Shown here: positions 8,696-17,094 of the stretch, piece after piece | Layout: every line of letters starts with the position of its first letter | How positions within the stretch are numbered: position 1 is the stretch's first letter | Assembly: GCF_004123905.1 (NCBI RefSeq) | Contig: NZ_MZXW01000006.1 | Coordinates: 1 to 64,000, forward strand | DNA: 64,000 bases | DNA from: Bradyrhizobium betae | Lineage (GTDB): Bacteria > Pseudomonadota > Alphaproteobacteria > Rhizobiales > Xanthobacteraceae | Reading direction: 5' to 3' | The notes under the pieces: generated by a model | The model's input: the letters and a program-made list of their open reading frames with translations, nothing else | Told to the model about the DNA's origin: nothing | Database searches by the model: none | Made by a program: the position numbers and the translations under genes

Positions 8696-8982
8696 AGCTC
8701 CGGTACGCCCGGCGTGCCCGCACTGATACCGACGGAATTCACGAATATATCGCGCAGCACGACCGGCGTGCTGCCAGCGTCGTCGTAAGACGTGTCCGGT
8801 CGGTCACAATTGCTTGCAAAGTATCCGGGCCTCGGGCGTGCGACTGATATGGCTGGCGTCGGGTGTTTCCGATAGTCCCGTTTCCGTACCTGATCTATTA
8901 CCGCGTCGCGGACGATGCGCTGGAGGTCATCCACGTACGTCACGGAAGGCGTGACGTGCCGAAATCGGACGAACTAATCTGA
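8692..8982 (+). pseudogene. Decayed ParE/RelE-family toxin
   Basis: The GTG at 8692 overlaps the antitoxin stop. Three consecutive frames are needed to read a full toxin: KLRYARRARTDTDGIHEYIA first, then (shift near 8809) LLAKYPGLGRATDMAGV, then (shift near 8861) VFPIVPFPYLIYYRVADDAL continuing to EVIHVRHGRRDVP, with stop at 8980. These pieces in this order are the ParE plan: N-terminal helices, PGLGR turn, Y-YY-V strand and the C-terminal IHV-HGRRD. Two frameshifts make it a pseudogene unless they are sequencing errors. Confidence 0.8.
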
Positions 8983-9044
8983 TCCAAAACTCGATCTCGC
9001 CGCCAGGGAGCCGGTTGTGTGGGCAGCGTGGGGGCCCGCCACCC

Positions 9045-9074
9045 TTGACGCCGCCCCCGCGCCATGGTGAGTAT
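9045..9074 (+). promoter_or_regulatory. Putative sigma-70 promoter of trpL-trpE(G)
   Basis: TTGACG (9045-9050) and GAGTAT (9069-9074) are separated by 18 bases. The -10 box ends 7 bases before the trpL ATG at 9082, so transcription would begin at or next to the A of the start codon and give a leaderless mRNA. Confidence 0.55.
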
Positions 9075-9081
9075 CCGGCCC

Positions 9082-9129
9082 ATGAGCACCGCCGTCCGCC
9101 CATCCCGTCTTTGGTGGCGCACCTCCTAA
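9082..9129 (+). CDS. trpL: trp operon leader peptide with tandem Trp codons
   Basis: This 15-codon frame reads MSTAVRPSRLWWRTS and stops at TAA 9127. Two consecutive TGG codons (9112-9117) sit near its end. It lies 115 bases before trpE(G), just where an attenuation leader is expected. No ribosome site precedes it, and the promoter spacing suggests it is leaderless, as described for rhizobial trpL. Ribosome stalling on TGG-TGG at low Trp-tRNA would disturb the adjacent hairpin. In Sinorhizobium the leader peptide and its small RNA also act in trans; whether this one does is unknown. Confidence 0.82.
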   Translation: MSTAVRPSRLWWRTS

Positions 9130-9205
9130 GAGGTGGCCGGTGCGATTTATTCTCTCAAAATCGTCTGAGGTCGCCTGCACAGTGCGGCGGCCTGATCGTT
9201 TGTCC
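9118..9205 (+). promoter_or_regulatory. Putative transcription attenuator of trpE(G)
   Basis: CACCTC-CTAA-GAGGTG (9120-9135) forms a hairpin covering the leader stop codon. CGCACC (9118-9123) can instead pair with GGTGCG (9139-9144). Further on, AGGTCGCC near 9168 can pair with GGCGGCCT near 9187, with one G-U pair. These mutually exclusive or sequential stems beside tandem Trp codons fit an attenuator. The T-rich tract after the last stem (TGATCGTTTGTCC) is weak, so the terminator call is less certain than the leader peptide. Confidence 0.55.
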
Positions 9206-9244
9206 TGTGTGGCGTTCCCTCGGCAAGTTTCGTAAGAGGACCAC

Positions 9245-11410
9245 ATGAACAGGACAGTCTTTGCCCTCCCGGCCCGAAGCGAGTACGTGACCCGCGGCGG
9301 TCTCGCCATCACGCGCGTCGCAGAGCAGTTCACCGGCGGCGCCAACCGGCTCGACGATCTCATCAACCTGCTCGACCGCCGCCGCGGCGTGGTGCTGTCC
9401 TCGGGCACGACCGTGCCCGGCCGCTACGAGAGCTTCGACCTCGGCTTCTCCGATCCGCCGCTCAAGCTCGAAACCACCGGCATCAATTTCAAGCTGGAGG
9501 CGTTGAACGGCCGCGGCCAGGTGCTGATCGCCTTCCTCGCAGACGTCCTGCGCGAGCCCTGCGTCGTGATCTCCGAGAAGACCGGCACGCGCTTGGCCGG
9601 ACACATCATCCGCGGCGATGCGCCGATCGAGGAAGACCAGCGCACGCGGCGTGCCAGCGTGATGTCGCTCGTGCGTGACATCGTCGCCGCCTTCTCCGCT
9701 AATGACGACGGGCTGCTCGGCCTGTTCGGCGCCTTCGCCTACGACCTCGTGTTCCAGATCGAGGACATCGTGCAGAAGCGCGCGCGAGAGAGCGATCAGC
9801 GCGATATCGTGCTCTATGTCCCCGATCGCCTGCTGGCCTATGACCGCGCCACCGGCCGCGGCGTGGTACTCACCTACGATTTCACCTGGAAGGGCCAGTC
9901 CACCGCAGGTCTGCCGCACGAGACCGCCGAGAGCCCGTACCAGAAGACGCCGCGCCAGGGTTTTGCCGATCACGCACCCGGCGAATATCAGGCGACGGTC
10001 GAGACCGCGCGCGCGGCCTTTGCCCGCGGCGATCTGTTTGAAGCCGTGCCCGGGCAGCTGTTCGCCGAGCCCTGCGACCGCTCGCCGGCCGAAGTGTTCC
10101 AGCGGCTCTGCGTCATCAACCCGTCGCCTTACGGCGCGCTGATGAATCTCGGCGAGGGCGAATTCCTAGTCTCGGCTTCGCCGGAAATGTTCGTGCGCTC
10201 GGACGGGCGCCGCGTCGAGACCTGCCCGATCTCGGGCACGATCGCGCGCGGCAGCGATGCGATCGGCGATGCCGAGCAGATCCGTCAGCTCCTGAACTCG
10301 GAAAAGGACGAGTTCGAGCTCAACATGTGCACCGACGTCGATCGCAACGACAAGGCGCGCGTCTGCGTGCCCGGCACCATCAAGGTGCTGGCGCGCCGCC
10401 AGATCGAGACCTACTCAAAGCTGTTCCACACCGTCGACCATGTCGAGGGCATGCTGCGCCCCGGCTTCGATGCGCTCGACGCTTTCCTCACTCATGCCTG
10501 GGCCGTCACCGTCACCGGTGCGCCGAAGCTGTGGGCGATGCAGTTCGTCGAGGACCACGAGCGCTCGCCGCGGCGCTGGTATGCCGGCGCGATCGGCGCG
10601 GTGAACTTTGACGGCAGCATCAACACCGGCCTCACCATCCGCACCATCCGCATGAAGGATGGTCTGGCCGAAGTGCGCGTCGGCGCCACCTGTCTGTTTG
10701 ATTCCGATCCCGCCGCGGAAGACCGCGAATGCCAGGTCAAGGCCGCCGCGCTGTTCCAGGCGCTGCGCGGCGATCCGCCGAAGCCCCTCTCCACCTTCGC
10801 GCCCGATGCGACAGGCTCGGGCAAGCAGGTGCTGCTGATCGACCACGACGACAGCTTTGTGCACATGCTCGCCGATTATTTCCGCCAGGTCGGCGCCGAC
10901 GTCACCGTGGTCCGCCATGTGCATGCGCTCGACATGCTCAAGCGGAAGAGGTGGGACTTGCTGGTGCTGTCGCCCGGTCCGGGACGCCCGGAGGATTTCG
11001 GGATCAAGACAACGATCGATGCAGCGCTCGAGAAGAAGCTGCCGGTGTTCGGCGTCTGCCTTGGCGTGCAGGCGATCGGCGAATATTTCGGCGGCGAGCT
11101 CGGGCAGCTCACCCATCCCGCCCACGGCCGGCCCTCGCGGGTGCAGGTGCGCGGCGGGCGGCTGATGCGCAATCTGCCGAACGAGATCGTCATCGGCCGC
11201 TATCACTCGCTCTTCGTCGAGCGCGACAGCATGCCGGAAGTTTTGTCCGTCACCGCGAGCACCGAGGACGGTGTCGCCATGGCGCTGGAGCACAAGACCC
11301 TGCCGGTCGCCGGCGTGCAATTCCACCCGGAATCGCTGATGTCGCTCGGCAACGAGGTGGGTCTGCGTATTGTAGAAAACGCCTTCCGGCTGGATGCGCG
11401 CGTTGATTGA
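9245..11410 (+). CDS. trpE(G): Anthranilate synthase, fused TrpE-TrpG
   Basis: The 721-residue fusion makes anthranilate from chorismate and glutamine, the committed step of tryptophan synthesis. Residues 1 to about 510 are the TrpE half: PISGTIARGSDAIGD, a DEFELNMCTDVDRND metal/chorismate region and TVTGAPKLWAMQ. The TrpG amidotransferase half begins near 520 (VLLIDHDDSFVHML) and has LSPGPGRPEDF, the cysteine nucleophile in GVCLGVQAIGEYFGG and the His-Glu pair in GVQFHPESLMS. Fused trpE(G) is typical of rhizobia. The ATG follows GTAAGAGGACCAC. Upstream are trpL and an attenuator. apt follows after 9 bases and is probably co-transcribed. Confidence 0.96.
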   Translation: MNRTVFALPARSEYVTRGGLAITRVAEQFTGGANRLDDLINLLDRRRGVVLSSGTTVPGRYESFDLGFSDPPLKLETTGINFKLEALNGRGQVLIAFLADVLREPCVVISEKTGTRLAGHIIRGDAPIEEDQRTRRASVMSLVRDIVAAFSANDDGLLGLFGAFAYDLVFQIEDIVQKRARESDQRDIVLYVPDRLLAYDRATGRGVVLTYDFTWKGQSTAGLPHETAESPYQKTPRQGFADHAPGEYQATVETARAAFARGDLFEAVPGQLFAEPCDRSPAEVFQRLCVINPSPYGALMNLGEGEFLVSASPEMFVRSDGRRVETCPISGTIARGSDAIGDAEQIRQLLNSEKDEFELNMCTDVDRNDKARVCVPGTIKVLARRQIETYSKLFHTVDHVEGMLRPGFDALDAFLTHAWAVTVTGAPKLWAMQFVEDHERSPRRWYAGAIGAVNFDGSINTGLTIRTIRMKDGLAEVRVGATCLFDSDPAAEDRECQVKAAALFQALRGDPPKPLSTFAPDATGSGKQVLLIDHDDSFVHMLADYFRQVGADVTVVRHVHALDMLKRKRWDLLVLSPGPGRPEDFGIKTTIDAALEKKLPVFGVCLGVQAIGEYFGGELGQLTHPAHGRPSRVQVRGGRLMRNLPNEIVIGRYHSLFVERDSMPEVLSVTASTEDGVAMALEHKTLPVAGVQFHPESLMSLGNEVGLRIVENAFRLDARVD

Positions 11411-11419
11411 GAGGCACCG

Positions 11420-11959
<540 letters not shown>

Positions 11960-11964
11960 GCGCG

Positions 11965-12297
11965 TCAGATCGCCTCGGCCCTCAGTTCGGTCCGCCAATG
12001 CAGCACGCGCTCCTTCAACAGCGCGTTCCTGACATAGGCGGTCTCCTCATCCTCCAGACGCTCGCATTCGCCAAAGGTCAGGCCCGCCTCGCCATGCGTG
12101 GTCCAGGCGGCCTGGAGGCTGTGGCAGGTGTGGCTGCCCTGGCGGAGCGAGAACCAGATGCGGTTCTGGATCGTCTCCAGGTTCGGCGCTTGGCCGACCC
12201 AGGCCTCTCCCGAGGCCGCACAGCGGACGACGTAGATGCCCGCGATGGTCTTCCGCTCCTTGTAGGCGGCGGTCGCTGCTTTCCGGTCGATGCTCAC
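11965..12297 (-). CDS. GIY-YIG nuclease family protein
   Basis: This 110-residue single-domain protein has GIYVVRCAASGEAWVGQAPN at residues 20-39, a divergent GIY-YIG signature (GIY...WVG instead of YIG). An arginine follows in the IQNRIWFSLRQG helix and a glutamate in the EDEETAYVRNA helix, positions suited to catalysis. Small stand-alone proteins of this type are common in Nitrobacteraceae, but their role is unknown. The gene converges on apt, with only 5 bases between the stops, so the two transcripts must overlap. No associated DNA-binding domain is present. Confidence 0.78.
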   Translation of the reverse strand: MSIDRKAATAAYKERKTIAGIYVVRCAASGEAWVGQAPNLETIQNRIWFSLRQGSHTCHSLQAAWTTHGEAGLTFGECERLEDEETAYVRNALLKERVLHWRTELRAEAI

Positions 12298-12387
12298 GAG
12301 GGTGGACCCTTGCCGATAGGATGCCGATGGGCGTCCTCAATAAGCGGGGTGGGGCTCGTCGTCAATATTATCCGGGTAAAATGAGAC

Positions 12388-13059
12388 TCACGACCGTTGC
12401 AGGATCAGGCTGAGCTCAAGCTCGCGGAAGGCGAGGTAATTGCGCCGGGTCCATTGATGCAGCTCGGTCGAGGCGTCCTTCTCCTGGCGCAGATAGCCGG
12501 TGAAGGAGAAGTTTAGCCGGTCGACATAGGTCTTGAGGAAGCCGGGCAGCGCGGGCAGGCGGAATAGCCGGCCGGTGGCCATCGCGGCGGGCAGCTCGCC
12601 GCGCACGACGTGCTCATTGTCCACCGTGATCAGGTTCATCCGCGGGATCTGCCCGCGCAGCATCTCATGGGCGCGGGCCGAGACGCGGTCGGTGTCGGCA
12701 ACGAACAGGATCATGGGCGCCACGTGCCGACGTGCCGCTTCCTTCAGCAGGCCGATCTCGTCGGTCATCTTGAAGAACTCGTCGAAGGCGTGGAAGCCGA
12801 GGTCGATCACCTTGGCAAGGCCGTCATCGACGATGACGCGGTCCATCAGCTGCATCTTGCCGTAGGTGTCGATCACGTCGGCGGTTTCTGTGATCTTCGG
12901 CAGATAATCGAGCAGTGACGGCTCCTTCAGATTGACGTCGAAGGCCGTGACGTTGCCGTTCTTGAGCAGCAAAAATTCGCTCAACAGCCGCGCCAGCAGG
13001 GTCTTGCCGACCTGCGGGCGGGGCGAGCAGATGATGTAGAGGGGCGTCGCGGGCATCAC
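12388..13059 (-). CDS. P-loop ATPase, MinD/ParA-like, degenerate Walker A
   Basis: This 223-residue protein opens with a beta strand and CSPRPQVGKTLLARLLSEFL (12-31), a P-loop where the usual deviant motif KGGVGKTT is reduced to PQVGKTLL. It is followed by an AFDVNLKEPSLLDYLP segment, the place of the switch I aspartate of MinD/ParA. The order of blocks parallels the neighbour at 13120-13872 (AFDTESPRGTLKRFHP there), so the two look like ancient tandem paralogs. The signature lysine of ParA (KGG) is absent. It is probably cytosolic. No partner gene (ParB, MinE) lies nearby and the function is unknown. Confidence 0.65.
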   Translation of the reverse strand: MMPATPLYIICSPRPQVGKTLLARLLSEFLLLKNGNVTAFDVNLKEPSLLDYLPKITETADVIDTYGKMQLMDRVIVDDGLAKVIDLGFHAFDEFFKMTDEIGLLKEAARRHVAPMILFVADTDRVSARAHEMLRGQIPRMNLITVDNEHVVRGELPAAMATGRLFRLPALPGFLKTYVDRLNFSFTGYLRQEKDASTELHQWTRRNYLAFRELELSLILQRS

Positions 13060-13119
13060 GAACTATTATCTGAGCGAACTTGCCGCCCCAATCCAGCCGT
13101 ATCCGCCCGGCTTGCGCAA

Positions 13120-13872
13120 CTATTTTTCGCTGTTGCGGGTCACGGGCTTCGATCCGACGATGTCGGTCAGGCGGATGCGGTCGAACTCGCTCCAGACATT
13201 CGCCAGCCAGTGGCGGACATAACCGCGCAGCACGAATGAATAGTTCGCGGCTTCGTCGCTGATACCCTTGTTGGCGACGAATTTCAGGAACGGGACGGAG
13301 GACACCTCGACCTGCTCATAGGCCATTTCGTTGAGCTTCGGGATGGTCAGCTCGGTCGCATCCTTGATGCGGTGGAAGTAGGAATTATAGGTCGCCTGGT
13401 CCCACTGGAAGAACTGGGTGTCGTTGATGAAGTTCTTCACCAGGAAATATTTCGCGCCGGTCATGAAGCCCGCGGTCTCGGCGATCTCGTCCAGCGAGGC
13501 GATCGAGGGTCCCAGGATGTGGAACACCGCGAAAGTGATCTGGCCGGCCTTGGCGGCGTCGAGGAAGCCGATGTCGCGCAGAGAGGCCAGAGCCGGCGAG
13601 AGCAGGCCGGCGCGAACGTCGATCACGGTGACCGACGGGCTTGTCGCATTGAGCGTATCGAAGATCTTCATCTGATCGGCCGTCGTCGTCATGTCGACGA
13701 TCTCGGTGATGTCAGGATGGAAGCGCTTCAGCGTTCCGCGCGGCGACTCCGTGTCGAAGGCGCGGGTCGGCACGTTGTTGGCGGAAAAATAATCGAGCAG
13801 GGTGCGCGACACCGTGGTCTTGCCGACCCCGCCCTTGTCCGCGCCCACCACAACCACTGCCGGCTTTGCCAT
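13120..13872 (-). CDS. ParA/MinD-like ATPase
   Basis: This 250-residue protein has a full deviant Walker A, GADKGGVGKTTVSRTLLDYF (10-29), including the signature lysine K13. A switch-like AFDTESPRGTLKRF follows, and VTVIDVRAGLLSP takes the place of Walker B. The C-terminal half (from about 125) is not typical ParA and is rich in aromatic residues (FFQWDQATYNSYFHRI). It lies 60 bases upstream of its shorter paralog on the same strand. Chromosome or cell-pole positioning, or organisation of another protein, is possible from the fold, but nothing here identifies the cargo. Confidence 0.72.
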   Translation of the reverse strand: MAKPAVVVVGADKGGVGKTTVSRTLLDYFSANNVPTRAFDTESPRGTLKRFHPDITEIVDMTTTADQMKIFDTLNATSPSVTVIDVRAGLLSPALASLRDIGFLDAAKAGQITFAVFHILGPSIASLDEIAETAGFMTGAKYFLVKNFINDTQFFQWDQATYNSYFHRIKDATELTIPKLNEMAYEQVEVSSVPFLKFVANKGISDEAANYSFVLRGYVRHWLANVWSEFDRIRLTDIVGSKPVTRNSEK

Positions 13873-14079
13873 TGCTGTCCCCTAACGCGCGCCCCCGATC
13901 GCGAGGTCGCAATCGGCCGGGCCCCAAATCGATGTCCCAAGGATGTCCCAAGTCTGCTGTTGGGCGCGAACATGGCAGAAACAAGGGAGAATTCAATTCC
14001 TCGGCATGCAGTTACGGCAATTCCCGAGGTTTTTCCCAATCGCGACGAAACCTGCCGCGCGTGACATCAAATCACGCGC

Positions 14080-15324
14080 TCAATGGCGGCCCCAAGGTCC
14101 CATAGGATTGCCCAAGGGATTGCCTATGGGATTGCCTATCGGGTTGCTGCTCGCGGTTCCGGCGGGGCTGGGCGCGGGCACGGGCGGCGGACTGGCCGAG
14201 CCGCCCGCATCGTTCCAGGGCCCTTGGTGCAGCGGCGGCGGCGCGTCCTGCGGGTCGGCCTGCGCCTCGGGCTCGTCCGTCTCATAGCCGGGCGGCGGCA
14301 GCGGGCCGGGATCGTGGCCGCCGGCGAACTTGACCAGCGCATCGACCCTCGACTGCACCGACGGGTGGGTCGCGAACAGATCGGCAAAGCCCTCGCGCGG
14401 ATTGTCCACGCATAGCTCCATCACGGCCGAGGTCGCGCCCGGCAGCTCGCCGCGGTTCTCGATCTTGCGCAACGCCGAGATCATGGCGTCGGGATCTTTC
14501 GTCAGCTCGACCGAGCCGGCGTCGGCGAGGTATTCGCGCGAGCGGGACAGCGCCAGCTTCACCACCTGCGACATCAGCCACGCCACTACGATCAGCACGA
14601 CCGCGATGATGATGACGATCACCGCGCCGCCGCCGGAGCTCTTGCTGTCGCTCGATGACGAGGACGATCGCGACGAGGAGGATGAGCCTGACGACCACGA
14701 GCCGCCGCCCGAGCTCCAGCTGAAATTCGTGAACAGGCGGAAGAACAACTCGCCGAAGAAGCCGACCACGCCGGCGATGATGACGGCGACCACCATCAGC
14801 TGCACGTCGCCGTTCTTGATGTGGGTCAGCTCGTGGCCCAGAACCGCCTCGATCTCCTTGTCATCAAGCGCGCTGAGGAGGCCGGTGGTGACGGTGACCG
14901 AATATTGCCTGGGATTGAGGCCGGTCGCGAATGCGTTCAGCGCCGGTGAGTCCATGATCTTCAGCTTCGGCATGGTGATGCCGCGCGAGATGCAGAGATT
15001 TTCGAGCAGATTGTAGAGCCGCGGTTCCTCCTGCCGGGTGACGTGGCGGCCGCCGGTCACGGCATCGATCATCGACTGGTGGAAGAAATAGGCGATCACG
15101 ATCCAGACCGCCGCCACGACCGTCGCAACCGGAGCTGCGACCTTCAGATCCTGGAAGGCGTGGCTCAGATAGTAGGCGACGGTTTCATTGCTGTTGATGA
15201 CGACTTCGGCGATCAGTGCGCCGGCAAAGACCAGCACATAGATCAGCGCGAACAGGCCGGCGAGCAGCATCATCGAACGAATCTTGTTCGAGGCGATGTG
15301 CGTGTAGAGACCATACGCGGCCAT
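14080..15324 (-). CDS. M48 family metallopeptidase (HtpX-like) with Ser-rich loop
   Basis: This is a 414-residue integral membrane zinc peptidase. Membrane helices lie at about 20-42, 62-82, 174-195 and 236-256. The active site is H164-E165-x-x-H168 (GHELTH), and the third ligand is in SREYLADAGSVEL. Between helices 3 and 4 is a low-complexity Ser/Gly loop of about 35 residues. The cytosolic tail is proline-rich and ends in NPIGNPIGNPLGNPMG repeats encoded by a 12-base tandem repeat. M48 proteins of this type degrade misfolded membrane proteins. It lies downstream of lemA, a common pairing. Confidence 0.88.
   Translation of the reverse strand: MAAYGLYTHIASNKIRSMMLLAGLFALIYVLVFAGALIAEVVINSNETVAYYLSHAFQDLKVAAPVATVVAAVWIVIAYFFHQSMIDAVTGGRHVTRQEEPRLYNLLENLCISRGITMPKLKIMDSPALNAFATGLNPRQYSVTVTTGLLSALDDKEIEAVLGHELTHIKNGDVQLMVVAVIIAGVVGFFGELFFRLFTNFSWSSGGGSWSSGSSSSSRSSSSSSDSKSSGGGAVIVIIIAVVLIVVAWLMSQVVKLALSRSREYLADAGSVELTKDPDAMISALRKIENRGELPGATSAVMELCVDNPREGFADLFATHPSVQSRVDALVKFAGGHDPGPLPPPGYETDEPEAQADPQDAPPPLHQGPWNDAGGSASPPPVPAPSPAGTASSNPIGNPIGNPLGNPMGPWGRH
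14105..14147. repeat. 12-base tandem repeat in the M48 peptidase 3' end
   Basis: GGATTGCCCAAG, GGATTGCCTATG, GGATTGCCTATC and a partial GGGTTGC follow head to tail with period 12. On the coding strand they give the NPxG repeats near the protein C-terminus. Confidence 0.85.
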
Positions 15325-15357
15325 GACGCGATGCCCTGCCGGCCTATCGGCTCAACT

Positions 15358-15918
15358 TTAGAATTTCACCTGAGGCGCTGCCTCGACCTCGGTGCGGCTT
15401 GCGCCGAGATCGAAGAAGTCCTTCCTGGTGAAGCCGAACATGCCGGCGAACAGGGCGGCGGGCATCTGCTGGATGCCGGTGTTGTATTCCTGGACCGCGC
15501 TGTTGAAGAAACGGCGGCTCGCCGCGATCTTGTTCTCGAGGTCGGAGAGTTCGGATGCAAGCTGCTGGAAATTGGCGTTGGCCTTGAGGTCGGGATAGGC
15601 CTCCGACAGCGCGATCAGCCGGCCGAGCGCGCCGGAGAGCTGGTTCTCGGCAGCGGACACTTGCGACGGGCCCTGCGCGGACATTGCCGAATTGCGCGCC
15701 TTGATGACGTCGTCGAGCGTGCCGCGCTCATGCGAAGCATAGCCCTTCACCGTCTCGACCAGGTTCGGCACCAGGTCGTGACGCTGCTTGAGCTGCACGT
15801 CGATATCGGCAAAGGCCTGGCCGACGCGCTGGCCCAGTGCCACCAGGCGGTTGTAGGCGCTGAACGCCAGGAACACGAGGACGACGATGACGCCGAGAAC
15901 GATCCAGCCGGTCGACAT
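15358..15918 (-). CDS. lemA: LemA family protein
   Basis: This 186-residue protein has an N-terminal membrane helix (WIVLGVIVVLVFLAFSAY, 5-22). It is followed by the conserved LemA body: FADIDVQLKQRHDLVPNLVE, ERGTLDDVIKARN and the EAYPDLKANANFQQLASELS helix. LemA proteins form four-helix bundles and often sit beside M48 peptidases or TPM-domain genes; their exact role is unsettled. The M48 gene follows after 33 bases, and the stop and start spacing suggests one transcript. The topology would place the helical domain in the periplasm (inference). Confidence 0.92.
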   Translation of the reverse strand: MSTGWIVLGVIVVLVFLAFSAYNRLVALGQRVGQAFADIDVQLKQRHDLVPNLVETVKGYASHERGTLDDVIKARNSAMSAQGPSQVSAAENQLSGALGRLIALSEAYPDLKANANFQQLASELSDLENKIAASRRFFNSAVQEYNTGIQQMPAALFAGMFGFTRKDFFDLGASRTEVEAAPQVKF

Positions 15919-16056
15919 GGAGAACTCCTGAAGGGGGAAGAAGGCGGGCGCAGCCTAGACCAAATTGGCGCGGAGCGAGAGCCCCGGCGCAGAGGGGAGG
16001 TAAGACTTGGTCGGATCGGGAACCATCTGCGTTCAACGCAAAAGTGCCGGACGAGG

Positions 16057-17040
16057 TTAACTTTCGGACAGGACGGCGTCGCCCCAGCGCCAGCGCCGGG
16101 CGCTTGCATAGGCGGCCTTGTCGCGCCGCGGGACCTTTGCGAGTTCAACGCCGTACGCTGTGCAGAGCTTGGCCGTGATCTCGACCTTGCCGGCATCCGG
16201 CGGCGCCAGCACGCGCGCTGCACGGTCCGCGGGCGCTGCGCGGGTCAGGGCGACGTAGATAAAACGTTCGTCCTCGAACGGCACGTCGGCGCCCTTGATC
16301 TGGCGGTGCGCTTGCGTGCGCGGCAGGCGTTGATTGAAATGACACCAGTCGGGCGGGGTGAGTGGGCAGGGCTTTTCATGCGGGCATGGGGCCGCGACAT
16401 AAGCGCCAGCCGTGATCAACTGCTGGCGCAGTGCGAGGATGCGCGCGTAGCCGGCGGGCGTGCCGGGTTCGATCACGATCAGCGCGTGGCGCGCTTTCGC
16501 CCACATGGCTTCCGTGAGCTTACGTTGATCCGCCTCGCTGAGCTCGCCGATGACGTAGCTGGCAACGACGAGATCGGCCTGCGAGACCTCGGCGAGGTTA
16601 CCGCCGGCATCGCCCGGCAGATAGCGGCATTCCGCCAATCGCGTGCTGTCGTGTGCGAGTTCGAGCGCCAGTCGGCTCAGGGTGGCGCTGGAGTCGAGCA
16701 GCGTAAAATCCTGCAGCGACGGAAATGCCTCCGCAGCGGCCCAGCTCGCGGTGCCCGGACCTGCGCCGACGTCGAGCAATGTTTCCGGAGCGAAGTCTAG
16801 CGCGATCTCGGTGAATGCATTCAGGCTCGCGGCGACCGCAGCGTAGGTCGCCGGCATGCGCGCGAGCGCGTAGGCGAGTGCATCGGCTTCCGACTTGATC
16901 GTGCCGGAGCCGCCGCCGGAGCGGTAATTGGTCGAGATTTTCTGCGATCGCTGTGCAGCGTCGCTTCGCGAGAAACCCTGGAGCTTGCCGTCGAGGGCCG
17001 CTTTCAGTTCGGCGGGGAGGGTGGGTGAGATCATCGACAA
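16057..17040 (-). CDS. Rsm22-family small-subunit ribosomal methyltransferase
   Basis: This 327-residue protein has a Rossmann methyltransferase core: LLDVGAGPGTASWAAAEAFP (SAM motif I, near 88-107), DFTLLDSS (acidic loop), DLVVASYVIGELSE and HALIVIEPGTPAGY. This is the Rsm22 arrangement known from mitochondrial ribosome assembly and alphaproteobacteria. A cysteine-containing C-terminal section (PCPHEKPCPL, DWCHF) fits the family's metal-binding part. The substrate in bacteria is not established. The gene is separated from smc by a palindromic repeat. Starts at 17040 or at the methionine two codons in are both possible. Confidence 0.85.
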   Translation of the reverse strand: MSMISPTLPAELKAALDGKLQGFSRSDAAQRSQKISTNYRSGGGSGTIKSEADALAYALARMPATYAAVAASLNAFTEIALDFAPETLLDVGAGPGTASWAAAEAFPSLQDFTLLDSSATLSRLALELAHDSTRLAECRYLPGDAGGNLAEVSQADLVVASYVIGELSEADQRKLTEAMWAKARHALIVIEPGTPAGYARILALRQQLITAGAYVAAPCPHEKPCPLTPPDWCHFNQRLPRTQAHRQIKGADVPFEDERFIYVALTRAAPADRAARVLAPPDAGKVEITAKLCTAYGVELAKVPRRDKAAYASARRWRWGDAVLSES

Positions 17041-17044
17041 CCTC

Positions 17045-17086
17045 GCGTCATTCCAAGGTCTCGCTTCGCGAGCCCCGGAATGACGC
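17045..17086. repeat. Short palindromic repeat between smc and rsm22
   Basis: GCGTCATTCC and GGAATGACGC are perfect 10-base inverted arms around an inner TCGC-TTC-GCGA hairpin. The element sits 9 bases after the smc stop and could act as its transcript end. Confidence 0.7.
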
Positions 17087-17094
17087 CAGAGATA

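Noticed and set aside
12388..13059. NifH/BchL-like identity for the degenerate ATPase
   Set aside because: No cluster cysteines and no KGGxGK signature; length and later blocks do not fit.
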